Positions 1 to 10,227 of a DNA stretch of 64,000 bases are shown here, one piece after another (position 1 is the first letter of the stretch; each line of letters begins with the position of its first letter). The notes beneath the pieces were generated by a model. That model was not told the DNA's origin. It searched no databases and saw nothing but the letters and a program-made list of their open reading frames with translations. Position numbers and translations under genes: made by a program. Origin of the DNA: Gonatopus flavifemur. Lineage: Eukaryota; Arthropoda; Insecta; Hymenoptera; Dryinidae. The stretch covers positions 23,472,001 through 23,536,000 of the forward strand of contig JAFFJZ010000007.1 in the NCBI GenBank assembly GCA_018340375.1, written 5' to 3'.

Positions 1-480
1 CGCGATGGAGACTTTCCCTTATTTCTTCCTTAATTCTACGACTCCTATTTCTCCACCAATACTCCACCTCTATTCTTCCGAAGTTCTAGGTAGAGAATCG
101 GTAGTTGTGTTATACGAGTATGTTAGTATTATGGAAATATCATTCAACTCAGGACTCCATCTCACAATATACAATTGATAAAATTTTTGTCTGAAGCAGT
201 GAATTTTATCTAACCAAAATGCTTCTATCTTTCAATCTTGTTCCTCTAATTCAAAACTATTATTGCGCAATATTTTCATTTGAGTTCAACTCTCAGTAAT
301 TTTATGGGTATAAAGAATTTTTGTTTTCCATCAAGCTTGACACACTTCCTGAATCTAAATGAATCTTCAGACATTTTGTAAATGACAGTCGTTGAAAAAC
401 TAAAAGTTATTGAGATCATTTATGTCAAATTTTTTGAATCAACCAACCACTGAAGTGACTAAATGGTCAAATATTAATGT
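1..480. other. No gene or clear repeat seen
   Basis: AT-rich sequence without a long reading frame, recognisable terminal repeat or RNA gene. Nothing can be assigned. Confidence 0.4.
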
Positions 481-680
481 ATTATTAATATAAACTGAAT
501 CTCAGCATTTTGACCAAGATTTTCTCTCGAGACTACAAGACTCTTGGTCGAGACTAGATCCCAGTCTTGGTCTTGTCTCGACTCTTGAGCACTAGAGTCT
601 TGTCTTGATCTCGTCTTGATTTTCAAGACAAGACAAGACAAGATCAAGACAATTCTTGGTCTTGAGTCCACCCCTAGTTC
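481..680. repeat. CAAGA/TCTTG-rich imperfect inverted repeat, possible end of a hAT-type element
   Basis: The motifs CAAGA, AAGAC and their complements recur many times and can fold back on themselves. The right edge reads TCCACCCCTAG, which resembles the CACCCCTA end of the hAT-type element at 16526-18947. No matching left end was found, so the assignment to hAT is weak. Confidence 0.4.
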
Positions 681-730
681 TTACGTTCACGTAACTTGTG
701 TGTCTAGACCTTAAGATCTAGCTACACAAA

Positions 731-839
731 TACGTAAACTTGAACGTAAAGAACGGAAGGATGAGCATTACGGAAAATGGACTCTGTGCGTAGCCGTTTA
801 CGTTTACGTATGTCTTCACCAAGCTTGTCTAGCTAAACC
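731..839 (+). repeat. Direct repeat, copy 1 of 2 (109 bp)
   Basis: This stretch matches 1282-1390 over its whole length with scattered substitutions. Shared landmarks are TACGTAAAC at the start, GATGAGCA and CTCTGTGCG in the middle and TAGCTA-ACC at the end. It looks like a duplicated fragment of an older repeat. The 440 bp between the copies also contain ACGTAA-type words but no other structure I can name. Confidence 0.75.
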
Positions 840-1281
840 TTTAGTGGTCTAGCTACACAAATACGCAGGGTTGGGTTTATTACGTGATTTTTCAATTTCT
901 TACGTATCATACTTGGTTTCTGACACGTAATATATGTAAGATACTTGAACCCTGCTGTCCCCCCAAAGGCAAGGGGTTGGTTTTATGCATAAAATACTCG
1001 GTTTCTTACGTCTCGTAAACTATGTAAAATACTTGGAAGTATATCACGTGCCAACCCTGCAAATACCCAAGTAGCACAAGAACGTCTCAAATATGCTATG
1101 GTGACTCTATGCATGTGGAAGGGATGTGCGAATGAGACTATTTTGGATAAGTTGGTTAAGATATTCTATGGAGGTGCATAGCACATAATTATTCGAAACA
1201 GTCTCATTTGGAGGTTCTACGCATGTTCGTAGGATTTTCCAAACACGCTCTTAGCATTTCTAACCTCTTCTGCTACTTGGG

Positions 1282-1390
1282 TACGTAAACGTGAACGTAA
1301 GTAAAGGAAGAATGAGCACTGCGGACAATGGGCTCTGTGCGCAGCCGTTTACATTTATGTTTGTCTTTACGAAACTTGTGTAGCTAGACC
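1282..1390 (+). repeat. Direct repeat, copy 2 of 2 (109 bp)
   Basis: Second copy of the 109-bp unit at 731-839, in the same orientation. The spacing and partial divergence suggest an old duplication or two copies of one repeat family. Confidence 0.75.
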
Positions 1391-1628
1391 AGGGTATATT
1401 CTACGAAAATTTAAGAACTAACCTAAACGCTGGACACTTGATTTCTAAGAAAAAAAGGAAAACATTTGTGTGACAAGTACTTCCTTAATTTTACTTTTGG
1501 CATGAAGTTTTATTTTTTTAGAATTAATATCGCTTCTGAACTCACTATACCCCTTGAAATGAGGTGAAAGGCTCATTCTGTAACAGCCTTTTTTGAAAAA
1601 ATCCATAGAATCTGACGAAATTAAATTT

Positions 1629-1798
1629 AATAGGAATTTGGTCAGAACATTGTGCAAGATTCGATCAGATTTGGCAAGGTTCAATCGAAATTACATTGAA
1701 AAAATACACTAACCTGATTGAATCTCATTGAAAATGGGTGAATAGGATTTGGTCAGAACATTGTGCAAGATTCAATCAGATTTGGCGAGAATCAATCG
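1629..1798 (+). repeat. Two direct repeats of about 59 bp
   Basis: A unit beginning AATAGGA-TTTGGTCAGAAC and ending TCAATCG occurs at 1629-1687 and again at 1741-1798, about 110 bp apart, with few differences. No gene overlaps it. Confidence 0.75.
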
Positions 1799-2081
1799 GT
1801 TCGTTTGACCAGGGAAGGCAATATTGGACACTCGATTAAAAGAAGGAAAAAGGAAAAAATTTCACCAAAAATTAAGTCATTTTTCAAGAACTAACCGTTT
1901 GTATGTTTTAGAACTGATCGTTTTCCTTCAGAACTAACCTTTTGATAAGAACTGACCCTTATAAACGCCCTGAGCTAGACCTTAAAGGTTTACTAGCGAT
2001 TACCATCTAAGTACGTTGATTAGAAAAGGACACGCCTTTACGATACAAAGAGAGGTTCGATAACGCCAGTAGTATCCTCTC

Positions 2082-2331
2082 AAGGTGATACCAGCGACTC
2101 CCGAAGATGCAACCAGAACCATTGGTTAGAAAAGGACACAACCAAAATTATTCTGACAAATTATTCGAAAATGAAGCAATGAAATCAAAATATCGCTCTA
2201 TACGGACCTTTTTCAATCAATAAAGATGATCTTGTATACAGCGATATTTTGATTTGATTGCTTTATTTTCGAATAATTTGTCAGAAAATATCTGGGTCGG
2301 GTTGCATTGTCGGGAATCGCTGGTACCCCTT
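2082..2331. mobile_element. Stem-loop MITE, GATACCAGCGA-ended family
   Basis: The ends read GGTGATACCAGCGACTCCCG and, inverted, CGGGAATCGCTGGTACCCC. The interior is a long imperfect palindrome around 2157-2285 (AAATTATTCGAAAATGAAGC paired with its complement). No coding capacity. Related ends recur at 2868-3055, 4121-4224 and 47501-47681. Confidence 0.7.
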
Positions 2332-2867
2332 TTCAAAGGAGACGAACGTTTCCCTCAGATCTCCCTTTGTATCGTATAGAAGTGTCCTTTCCTGAACAAG
2401 GTGTTCGGATGGTAAATTCGTATTGTCGTATTCTAGGAACGTCATTTTCTACAAAATATTCGAAATCGCGTTCATCAAAAGATCTGGAATTTTCAGGGAT
2501 GATTCTTCGAGCCTATTCAAGAAATTCATGGAACTCCCCGGATCCTAGATAGCATAAGAGTTCTGAAAGTGCTCATAGTTAATAAAATGTACCCATAAAG
2601 CACTCTTTTAGAAGTCTGATGCTATCTGGGATATCAGACAAGAATCTCAAATGATTCTGAGAAAGGCATACTTCAAGAACTCTTTTAGAATACAAAGAGT
2701 TCTCAAAGAATTTTAGAAAGATTTCGATTTGTTCAACATTCACGAGTCTTCTTAAAATTTTATGAGACTTTGTGAATTTCCACGGAACTTGCAAATTTCT
2801 GACGAATCGGATTCTTTTTGAAACTCTTCAAAAACTCTTTTTATTCTGAAAGAGTTCTTTTTCAGAA

Positions 2868-3055
2868 CTCAATTATTCGAATATTAAGCAATAAAATTAC
2901 AACATCGCTCTATACAGACCATCTTTATTGATTGAAAAATGTCTGTATAGAGCGACATTATGATTTTATTGCTTCATTTTCAAATAATTTGTCAGAATAG
3001 TTCTGATTGTGGTCTTTTCTAACAAATGGTTCTGGTTGCATCTTCAGGGGTCGCT
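2868..3055. mobile_element. Second copy of the same stem-loop family, partial
   Basis: The palindrome ATTATTCGAATATTAAGC...GCTTCATTTTCAAATAATTTG repeats the interior of the 2082-2331 element. It is followed by GGTTGCATCTTCAGGGGTCGCTG, the family's terminal part. The left end is lost or too diverged to place. Confidence 0.6.
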
Positions 3056-4120
3056 GACAGGGCCGAATTAAGCATGTGGGGGGCACTCTTGTAAGGACAG
3101 ACTTTCTCTCAAGCACAGTTTCTCATATATTTGATTGATGAAGCTCCCTTAAAATGCTCTGGGTCTTGGGTACATGCCCAGTCATGCTCATCCTCTGATT
3201 CGGCCATGGTCGCTGGTCTCACCTTGAGATGTCACATCAGAAATTCGAGGAGTTTTTGAAACTTTTTCTTTGTGAATGCCCTTCAGACGCTATCAAAATA
3301 ATCCGTTGTTTTCAGACCCATCCGTTTGATTTTGGTAGCAATGCGGGTGGGCTCTCAATACACCGAATCCTCTTTGGAATACAGATCGCATGGATCTCAG
3401 AATCCTCATGGATTTGGATCAACACCCTCTTGACATTGTAATTTTGGATTTAACTTGATCTGAATATTTTTTTATATCAAGAATTGATTAAGTAGCTTTC
3501 AATTAAGCGATTTTTCTACTGAAATGCTTGATAAATTGATTGTATCAAAATTGGTTGCCAGGTTTTGACCGCTAGTTTCAGCTTCATTTTTCCACTCGGG
3601 GACACTAAAAAGGTTTTTGGGAGTACTTTTTATGTGATTTTAGTGCTCTCCAATAAGTTGTTAATGTCAGCATACTGAAACGTTTTAAAAATTATTCATG
3701 AATTCATTAATTTGAGAATAATTTTTCAAGAATTCTATTCACGTTCTCAAAAAACAGGTCTTCGTAAGTTATATGGGTGATTTTCAGCAAACTGCAGATA
3801 ATACTCACGGGTCACTATTGCCTTCTGAAGAAAAAAAGCACTCTTCCTGAACTCTTTTAGAATTCGAAGGATCTTTAAGCAATTTTGAAAAGCATTCAAT
3901 TCATCAGACATCTGCGAGTTTTATGAAAATTCTTCAAGATTTCACAAATGACGTTTTTCGTACATGCAACATCAGCAATCTCCATTGAACTTCATTCATC
4001 TTTGATATCACATGAGTCAATGAGAAGATTGGAGTGTGGACATTCCATAACGGGATGCGCGAAGTGTCGATTCAGGTTTTCTACGGTTACGTACACGTTT
4101 ACGGAACTTTTGCGTTTGGG
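3056..4120. other. No gene seen; diverged repeat fragments
   Basis: AT-rich DNA with GATT/GAATT-rich words. Around 3206 a GGTCGCTGGTCTCACCTTGAG fragment recalls the end of the neighbouring stem-loop family. The short open frames here have no recognisable content. Confidence 0.4.
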
Positions 4121-4224
4121 AAGATACCAGCGTTGATCAACACTTCTCTTTTCGACGTATAGCCGGGTTTTTTTCTAACCCATGAGTTCGGATCGCATCT
4201 TCAGGCATCGCTGGTATCACCTTA
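4121..4224. mobile_element. Short member of the GATACCAGCGA-ended family
   Basis: Starts AAGATACCAGCG and ends CATCGCTGGTATCACCTTAA. The ends are inverted relative to each other and enclose only about 70 bp. The right end sits on a TTAA. Confidence 0.55.
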
Positions 4225-5065
4225 AGGTATGATGCAAACCCTGCAAAATCATTGTTAGGTAACCGGTATGATTCAAGGCCATGTCAACAGATGTCAGTAC
4301 CCACACAACATTGAGATAAAAATCTTATCTTCACCTTCTTGATGGAAGTTTTAAATTTTCTCGTTCTTTTTCTAATTGGCGTTAGTCAAAACAGAAAGTC
4401 GTTCTTTGTTGTTGTAAGTCGAATATTTATTTAAATCAAATCCTTAGCGAAATCGAAAAGTTAATGTATTATATAATTGGAATGATATGTCCATTTATAA
4501 CTATGGCATCGAATCTGATTTTATCGACCGTTAGAGAAGAAACAAACAAAATTTTCAAATTCAAATTTCCGTTATCAGTATTCCTAGGCTTCTTAGATTT
4601 AATTATTTGAAAAATTGTGGAAATCACACTGAACAAAATTGTGTAGTAAAATATGGAAGCCTCGAGCATATGGTTCCAAAAATCAATTGCATTGTTATTT
4701 CAACTGAATGTATTCTTAATTCAACTCAGCGTGTCGTGATTTCGATTGATCCGTTCAGTTCTCATGATTGTGCAGTTTGGTCTGTTCATATTTTCTCTCA
4801 GAGCACTCCCACCGAAGTCTCCGTTGCCTCCACGTAAACTCCACGGAGTTGGACGTTATCCACGTGAAGACCACGAGGATGCGACGGAGAGTCGATGGTT
4901 ATGCTGTTGGAGTTACTCCTCGTTTAGTCATAATCACTAGTCCTTTTCTCCGTGCAATAACCTCGAAAATAAAATGAGATTAAATATTACGTTTGGACAT
5001 TGATTTTTCAGCAATAAAGTGAATCATATGAGATGAAATGAGGTGAATATCGTGAAATGGGGTAA
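4225..5065. other. No assignable feature
   Basis: AT-rich, apart from a slightly more balanced patch around 4800-4920. Overlapping short frames in this patch lack any known motif and are probably chance. Confidence 0.4.
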
Positions 5066-5734
5066 ATGGAAATGCTGCCACAAGAGACATTTTTTATTGC
5101 AATAAAAAAATATTTCGTTGATGAGGATTCTGTACAACAATGTACATCTGTGATGAAAGAAAAGCTCTGGCAAATTGACTGCACCATAGATTTCAGTAAT
5201 GTCTCAATTAGATTTCAATCTTTCATCTTCATTACGGTTCAATATCCTTCACAGAAATATGTTAAAAATCTGTCAATTGAAATGTTAGCTGTTTGCAATG
5301 TATTAGATATATCACAAGAAAAATATTACAATGAAAGATTTCATAAATGTTTTGGAAATATTTCAGAAATAATCCAGAAATATTGCCTGAAATGTAATAT
5401 TAGCGGCCATTGCAATGTTTCTGAAGGGGCTTTGAAACCTCAGTGTGACATACAGCAATATCACAGAAATATTTCAATGTTTCAAATGTTAGATTTCTGC
5501 AATTTTAATGAAATCTTTGGTGCTGTATGGGTGATTATTAAAAAAAATTCCTTCCAAACCCATGTAAAAAAACTAGATATAACCATATCTAAACCAAGCA
5601 TAATTTATGTGTTGGGCTTACAAAAACTATACATGGAAAGACCGGGTCTATTAATGTTTCGAAAGAATTTATCAACGTTTAGAAAAATGACTGTCAATTT
5701 AGGGAAACAGAGGATCGCTGAAAAAAATTCTTAG
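5066..5734 (+). CDS. Unrecognised 222-codon open frame, probably repeat-derived
   Basis: I do not recognise this reading frame. It is long for DNA this AT-rich, so some explanation is needed. The protein is Ile/Lys/Asn/Cys-rich, with no signal peptide, membrane segment or known motif. The DNA beneath it repeats related words (AGAAATAT, TTGCAATGT, TTTCTGAAA) in both orientations, so the frame may be open because its repeat unit lacks stops. The last 34 codons lie inside a MITE (5632-5930), so at least the C-terminus is not ancestral coding sequence. No splice sites or upstream signals were identified. Most likely it is not a gene. Confidence 0.2.
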   Translation: MEMLPQETFFIAIKKYFVDEDSVQQCTSVMKEKLWQIDCTIDFSNVSIRFQSFIFITVQYPSQKYVKNLSIEMLAVCNVLDISQEKYYNERFHKCFGNISEIIQKYCLKCNISGHCNVSEGALKPQCDIQQYHRNISMFQMLDFCNFNEIFGAVWVIIKKNSFQTHVKKLDITISKPSIIYVLGLQKLYMERPGLLMFRKNLSTFRKMTVNLGKQRIAEKNS

Positions 5735-5930
5735 TGAGTCTATCAAAAATTTGTAGTCAAAATATTAACAGTTGATAGTTTCATTGGTATTTTTCATAGT
5801 GAAACTATCAATTGTTAATACATCGACTACGAATTCTTAGTAGAATCACTATGAATATTTTTCAGCAATCCTCGTTTTCCCTAAATTGACAGTCATTTTT
5901 CTAAATAATAATAGACCCGGTCTTTCCGTG
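5632..5930. mobile_element. CMC-type MITE (299 bp) with long inverted arms
   Basis: The ends are CATGGAAAGACCGGGTCTAT and ATAGACCCGGTCTTTCCGTG, flanked on both sides by TA. A second pair of inverted arms (ATGACTGTCAATTTAGGGAAA and its complement) lies inside, around a third hairpin near 5765-5815. Similarity continues outside the element as a weaker inverted repeat (GGGCTTACAA-AACTATA near 5613, complement near 5985), so it probably landed in an older palindrome. Confidence 0.7.
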
Positions 5931-6142
5931 TATATGCTGAAATAACTCACTTTTGTCAACTGAGTAATTTGAGCATATATAGTTCTTGTAAGCCCATTTC
6001 CAAACACAATTGTGATTTTTTTACATGAGAAGGTATCCCTCTCCATCTCAGTGTCTTTTTTTATCCGAATCTACGGTATGAAATCAATTTATCAAACTGA
6101 GAGTGATAAACTAGAATTATTATTCGTGATATTAGTATGAAT

Positions 6143-6285
6143 CAGGGACTGTAACGTTATTCACTTTCGTTACTCATTATATATAGAATCTATATAATAA
6201 ATATATAATTAGTGTACAATATATGTATTATTATATATTTTTTATATATAATGAGTAACGAAAGTGAATAACGTTACAGTCCCTG
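6143..6285. mobile_element. hAT-type MITE with 8-bp target duplication
   Basis: A 143-bp element with near-perfect terminal inverted repeats of about 42 bp starting CAGGGACTGTAACG. The flanking 8-mers GTATGAAT (6135-6142) and GTATAAAT (6286-6293) match at 7 of 8 positions. CAGGG ends and an 8-bp duplication are typical of hAT elements. The central 55 bp are almost pure A/T. Confidence 0.8.
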
Positions 6286-6713
6286 GTATAAATTATTTAG
6301 GAACGTTCTGAATTTTTGTGGATTTATTATTTCTATATTTCAACTAGGCTTGTGCGAATCTTGACGAATCGAATCTTTTGTATGAAATATTTATCAAGTT
6401 TCAATAAAATTTTTATAGAATTCGATAGAAGCTAAACATATTTTTTATATAAAAGATTTGATTCTTCGAGAATGACATATCTATAATTTCAATCAAATAA
6501 ATCAAACACTTAAAATTTGTCTAAAAATGTTCTATAAAACATTTTCTAGATGCCTCATAGAAATCTTTTGGACCAAACTCTAAAAGATGTATAGTAGATA
6601 TCTAAAAGATCATTCTCATGATTATTGGGAATTTTATTTTTACGAAGCTATACTAAACTAGCTATTTGAGATTGATGATGGAACGTAACTACTTAATTGT
6701 CATATAATTATCC

Positions 6714-6870
6714 CTAGTAGAAATGCTCTAGCGATTTATTGGTTTTGTAACACCTGCCCCACGGAATAACCAGACATTTGCTAGTACCTTGCAAGTTACT
6801 GGCAAGTTTTCTAGTTTTTCGTTGGGATAAGTGTTACAAAACCAATGATTTGCTAGAGCATTTCTACTCG
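6714..6870. mobile_element. MITE with AGTAGAAATGCTCTAGC ends
   Basis: The ends CTAGTAGAAATGCTCTAGCG and TGCTAGAGCATTTCTACTCG are inverted copies. Inside them lie further arms (TTGGTTTTGTAACAC and GTGTTACAAAACCAA). Related ends occur at 20878-21006 and around the interrupted copy at 37119-38538. Confidence 0.7.
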
Positions 6871-7451
6871 GATATCATGTACGGGACGTGACTTATCAAG
6901 AGAGAAAATGTAAGGGATCATGAACGAGATCATAGTGACACCAAGTGACAGTAGTGCTTTAAATATGTGAGTGTTCCTATCCGCCATCTTTGAGATTTTG
7001 GATGGATGGAGGGTGCTTTATACTCACAGACTGACTGCAGCAATATCATTTCATTTCCAGTTGTATGAATGCGTGCATCAAGTGTGTATCCTCATTCCAT
7101 TCACCATTCCGAAAATGGCTAACGAGAATACTCACCTAGGTAACCAAATCTGATAAATGACTAGTTAATTATTTTACCACGAGAATCGGGGAAATTGGTT
7201 GAACCAGAGTGAGAACACTTGAAAAATTATATATACAATATATTGAATTATAAACAAACTATACATAATTTTGAGGATTTCTCCACTCAAGTAATTGTAC
7301 ATTTTTATGTTCATATCATCCTAAATAATGGATCAATTTCTGTAGGTCATTGAATTGTCCAATTACAGGACAAAATTGAACCAATGAGATGGCCATAGGT
7401 ACTGCCATGAACTATCACAAGAAGTATTCCACAATTTAACAAATTGTCTGA

Positions 7452-7687
7452 GAGACAGTTTGTTTCAGTCGAACAAAATTTTGGTTGAAATGAACGCAAA
7501 GGAACTTTTTGGTTGCCTGAAATAAAATTTGTTTGAAATGAACAAAATTTGGTCTACAATAATTAACAGTTTTTCACAGACACATTGATTTTATTTGTCC
7601 TAAACAAATTTTATTCCAGCCAACCAAAAAATTTCTTTGCGTTCATTTCAACGATAATTTTGTTTAGTTGGAACAAACTGTGGTTTC
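7452..7687. mobile_element. Stem-loop MITE (about 236 bp)
   Basis: The two halves form a long imperfect palindrome. GAAATGAACGCAAAG pairs with CTTTGCGTTCATTTC, and the ends ACAGTTTGTTTC and GAACAAACTGTGGTTTC match in reverse. No coding capacity. Confidence 0.65.
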
Positions 7688-7689
7688 AG

Positions 7690-7920
7690 ATGTAGAAAAA
7701 AAACTGGATATTCACTACGTCTTGGTACTGGAAAATTCCACTCAATTTATATTCACTGAAATTTCACGGATTGTGTACTGTAAAACTCCAATTTTTGCAA
7801 TTACATTTTAGATGATGTGTTGGGATATTTCAGCAAATGCACTGGAATTTTCAATCCAATGCACTGGTCAATAACTTTCAGTGGAATACTGAAAGTTTCC
7901 AGTTGAAATTTCTTACAGTG
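7690..7920. mobile_element. Degenerate CMC-like MITE
   Basis: The right end, TTTCTTACAGTG followed by TA, is typical of this window's CACTG-ended elements. The left end is diverged (GAAAAAAACTGG). Inside, ACTGGAAA/TTTCCAGT and TTCACTGAAA/TTTCAGTGGA words repeat in both orientations. Similar words occur near 32569-32660. Confidence 0.45.
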
Positions 7921-7958
7921 TATATAGCGTTCTCGGTTTCCAAGTAATAGCGATTTAA

Positions 7959-8161
7959 GGAGATACTAGCGCCGGGACATCAGCCAAATTTTATGTGTAA
8001 GGTTTCTCCAAAATACTTTCATATTCTCAAAATATCACTCCAAAGAGCATTCCTATAGACATTCAAGAAATGCTGTATAGAGCGATATTTTGAAAATATT
8101 CAAGCATTGTGAGGAAATTTTACACGAAAGATTTGGCTGAAGTACTGGCGCTAGTATTCCC
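7959..8161. mobile_element. TTAA-flanked stem-loop element, chain member 1
   Basis: Begins GGAGATACTAGCGCCGGGAC directly after TTAA (7955-7958) and ends GGCGCTAGTATTCCC directly before TTAA (8162-8165). The interior folds back (CAAAATATC-CTC paired with GATATTTTG, AAATTTTAT-TGTAAGG paired with its complement). A TTAA duplication is the piggyBac hallmark, but the ends begin GG rather than the usual CC, so the superfamily is uncertain. Confidence 0.75.
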
Positions 8162-8165
8162 TTAA

Positions 8166-8375
8166 GGGCATTCCGGAGTCCCAAGGAATCCCAATCTCCC
8201 CCCACTTTGCTCGAAAACCATTAAATAAATCGAAAAATAATGAGTTGATGCATCTCTTGTGAATCATGAAGGAGATGCGTCAACTCATTATTTTCCGATT
8301 TATTTAGTCGTTTTCGAGCAAAGTGGAGGGGGGGGGGGAGGGAGATTTGGGATTTCTTGGGACTTCGGACAGCTG
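8166..8375. mobile_element. TTAA-flanked stem-loop element, chain member 2 (different ends)
   Basis: Lies exactly between TTAA 8162-8165 and TTAA 8376-8379. Its ends (CCGGAGTCCCAAGGAATCCC and its inverted partner) differ from those of members 1, 3 and 4. The interior is a near-perfect hairpin of about 75 bp per arm containing CTTTGCTCGAAAAC and AATGAGTTGA. A run of ten or more G near 8328-8338 may be hard to sequence. Confidence 0.75.
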
Positions 8376-8379
8376 TTAA

Positions 8380-8582
8380 AGGAATACTAGCGGCGTGACA
8401 GCAGTCAAAATGTTCCTTTCAAATTATTTGAAAGTAGTGCAATAAAACCATCCAATTTTCACTTACCTACCTGGTATATGTGTCAATATAGGTCTCTAAA
8501 TGAAAATTATTGAACTTTATTGTGAAGCTTCCAAGCAATTTGGAAAAAACATTTTGGTTGCTGCCACGCCGCTAGTATACTC
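8380..8582. mobile_element. TTAA-flanked stem-loop element, chain member 3
   Basis: Starts AGGAATACTAGCGGCGTGAC after TTAA 8376-8379 and ends GCCACGCCGCTAGTATACTC before TTAA 8583-8586. The arms (CAGTCAAAATGTTCC paired with its complement) extend the termini. The termini belong with member 1, the interior does not. Confidence 0.75.
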
Positions 8583-8586
8583 TTAA

Positions 8587-8791
8587 GGGGATACTAGTGA
8601 CGGGACGCTAGCCATTTCGTATTGGCCAGTTTATTCCAAAAGTACTGGATCAATTCGTACAAACTAAGTTTCTAAAGATTCCTCATGGCTTACAGAACCT
8701 TTAGAAACTCAGTTTGGATGAATTTATTCAATAGTTTTTGAATAAACAGGCCAATACGAAATGGCTAGCGTCCCGGCACTAGTATCCACTC
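8587..8791. mobile_element. TTAA-flanked stem-loop element, chain member 4
   Basis: Starts GGGGATACTAGTGACGGGAC after TTAA 8583-8586 and ends CCCGGCACTAGTATCCACTC. The outer duplication has decayed to AAAA (8792-8795). The two halves are almost fully complementary (GCTAGCCATTTCGTATTGGC and its inverse). Confidence 0.75.
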
Positions 8792-8892
8792 AAAAGTGAG
8801 AAATTCTGATCAGTACACGAAGAAAATTTTGTAGTATGAATTGCATAAAAAATGTATTCAATATTAGAATGTTTTTTTGAAATTGGACCATA

Positions 8893-9131
8893 TTGCAAAC
8901 TGACAAAAGCTGGTAACAGTCATCAAATATGTTCTTAAATATAACGAATCAAATATTCAATGATATCCATGAAATGATTGATGACCACTATTGAATATAC
9001 TATTATGTATATGTTCATAATTATGAAATATTTTATGAATACTGTTGATATTTGATCAATGTTATCGAATATTTGATTGGTCATATTTAAAAATGTATTT
9101 GATAACTGTTACCAATCCTTTCTTTCAGTGT
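8893..9131. mobile_element. MITE with GGTAACAGT subterminal palindrome
   Basis: The left part CTGGTAACAGTCATCAAATA and the right part ATTTGATAACTGTTACCAA are inverted copies, and the right end reads TTTCTTTCAGTG. ATATTTGAT/ATCAAATA words repeat throughout. The left boundary is approximate. Confidence 0.6.
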
Positions 9132-9390
9132 GACATTACGAGAAATCTTACTATCATAATGTTGAAATTATAATAAAATATAGCAAAATTGGAAACAAAA
9201 CAAAGAAGAAATACAATTTTTCAATCGTCAGAAACGATGCATGTCGAGTATTTCTGAATAAATATTGAGTGATTTCAATCACAATTCCAGTGTAGTCCAG
9301 CATTACAAAACAATTATAGTCTATAATATGAAATTCTTTCCTTGTGAAAATGCTGAAAATTTCAAATTGCGATAACTTGAGAATTACCCA

Positions 9391-9639
9391 CACTGTAAAA
9401 AATAATTGGGATTTTCCTGTACGTGGCAACCGGAAAATTCCGATCATGGGATAGGAAGTCAATTTGGTACACTTATCTGAAATTTCTCATAAATTCAATC
9501 GAAAATTCCAAATTTCATGGGATTTTTACTATTACCTTCCACTAAATTTCCGGTAAAATATGGAAAATTCCTAACGTATGTGTGTGTTAATTACGTCCCA
9601 ACGTTTATGTGGAGTTTCCCATAGTCATTTCCTACAGTG
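9391..9639. mobile_element. CACTGTAAAAAATAAT-family MITE, copy A
   Basis: A 249-bp element with ends CACTGTAAAAAATAATTGGG and CATTTCCTACAGTG. It is rich in GGAAAATTCC-type palindromic words. Copies of the same family occur at 15388-15638 and 45989-46239, with a shorter relative at 19392-19583. This copy shows no clean target duplication. Confidence 0.75.
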
Positions 9640-10062
9640 AACACAGCATCAGAAGGTTTTTTGAACATTCATAAAACGTGCTTGGTTACACAGAAAACGT
9701 ATATATCAACACCCGTTGAGTTCTATTCGTATTCACCATCCGACGTTCTGGAGATGTGCTCAATAAAGGTTTCAATAACGTTATGTAATGCACGAAGAAG
9801 AATGCGGCTGGAAAATATAGTAATTTTCAAGAGAATCTAAGAATATTTCGTAGTTTTATAGTAAATATAAAACGGTTCAGATTTTTGTGAAATTGTATTA
9901 ATAAGAAATGGAAAATCAACAACACATTACAAAAATTCTCGACATTGGCTCTTTGGGTGTGGAGGCTTTACCGTTTCCTCATAATTCCAAGCGACGTCTG
10001 ATATAAAGAATTTCAGTTTTATTATATTTGCCAGGAATAACTGAGAGTTTTTCTCAATCACG
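9640..10062. other. No assignable feature
   Basis: AT-rich spacer. A 67-codon open frame near its start has no motif and is likely chance. Confidence 0.4.
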
Positions 10063-10227
10063 CACGGAAAAAAATGACATAGTTAGGATAACTCAAAACA
10101 ATTGGCTATTGACGAGTTGGTTCCCAGCAAACACGACTGCAGGCGTTTTGAAGGACCAGTAATGGCTCTTCATTGGCATTGCGGGGCCATCAGTGGCCCA
10201 TTGAAACGCCAGTAATTATTGTTTGTA

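Noticed and set aside
8328..8340. G run as a quadruplex or regulatory element
   Set aside because: A single homopolymer run in a hairpin arm. The complementary arm has a shorter C run. Probably replication slippage or a sequencing error.
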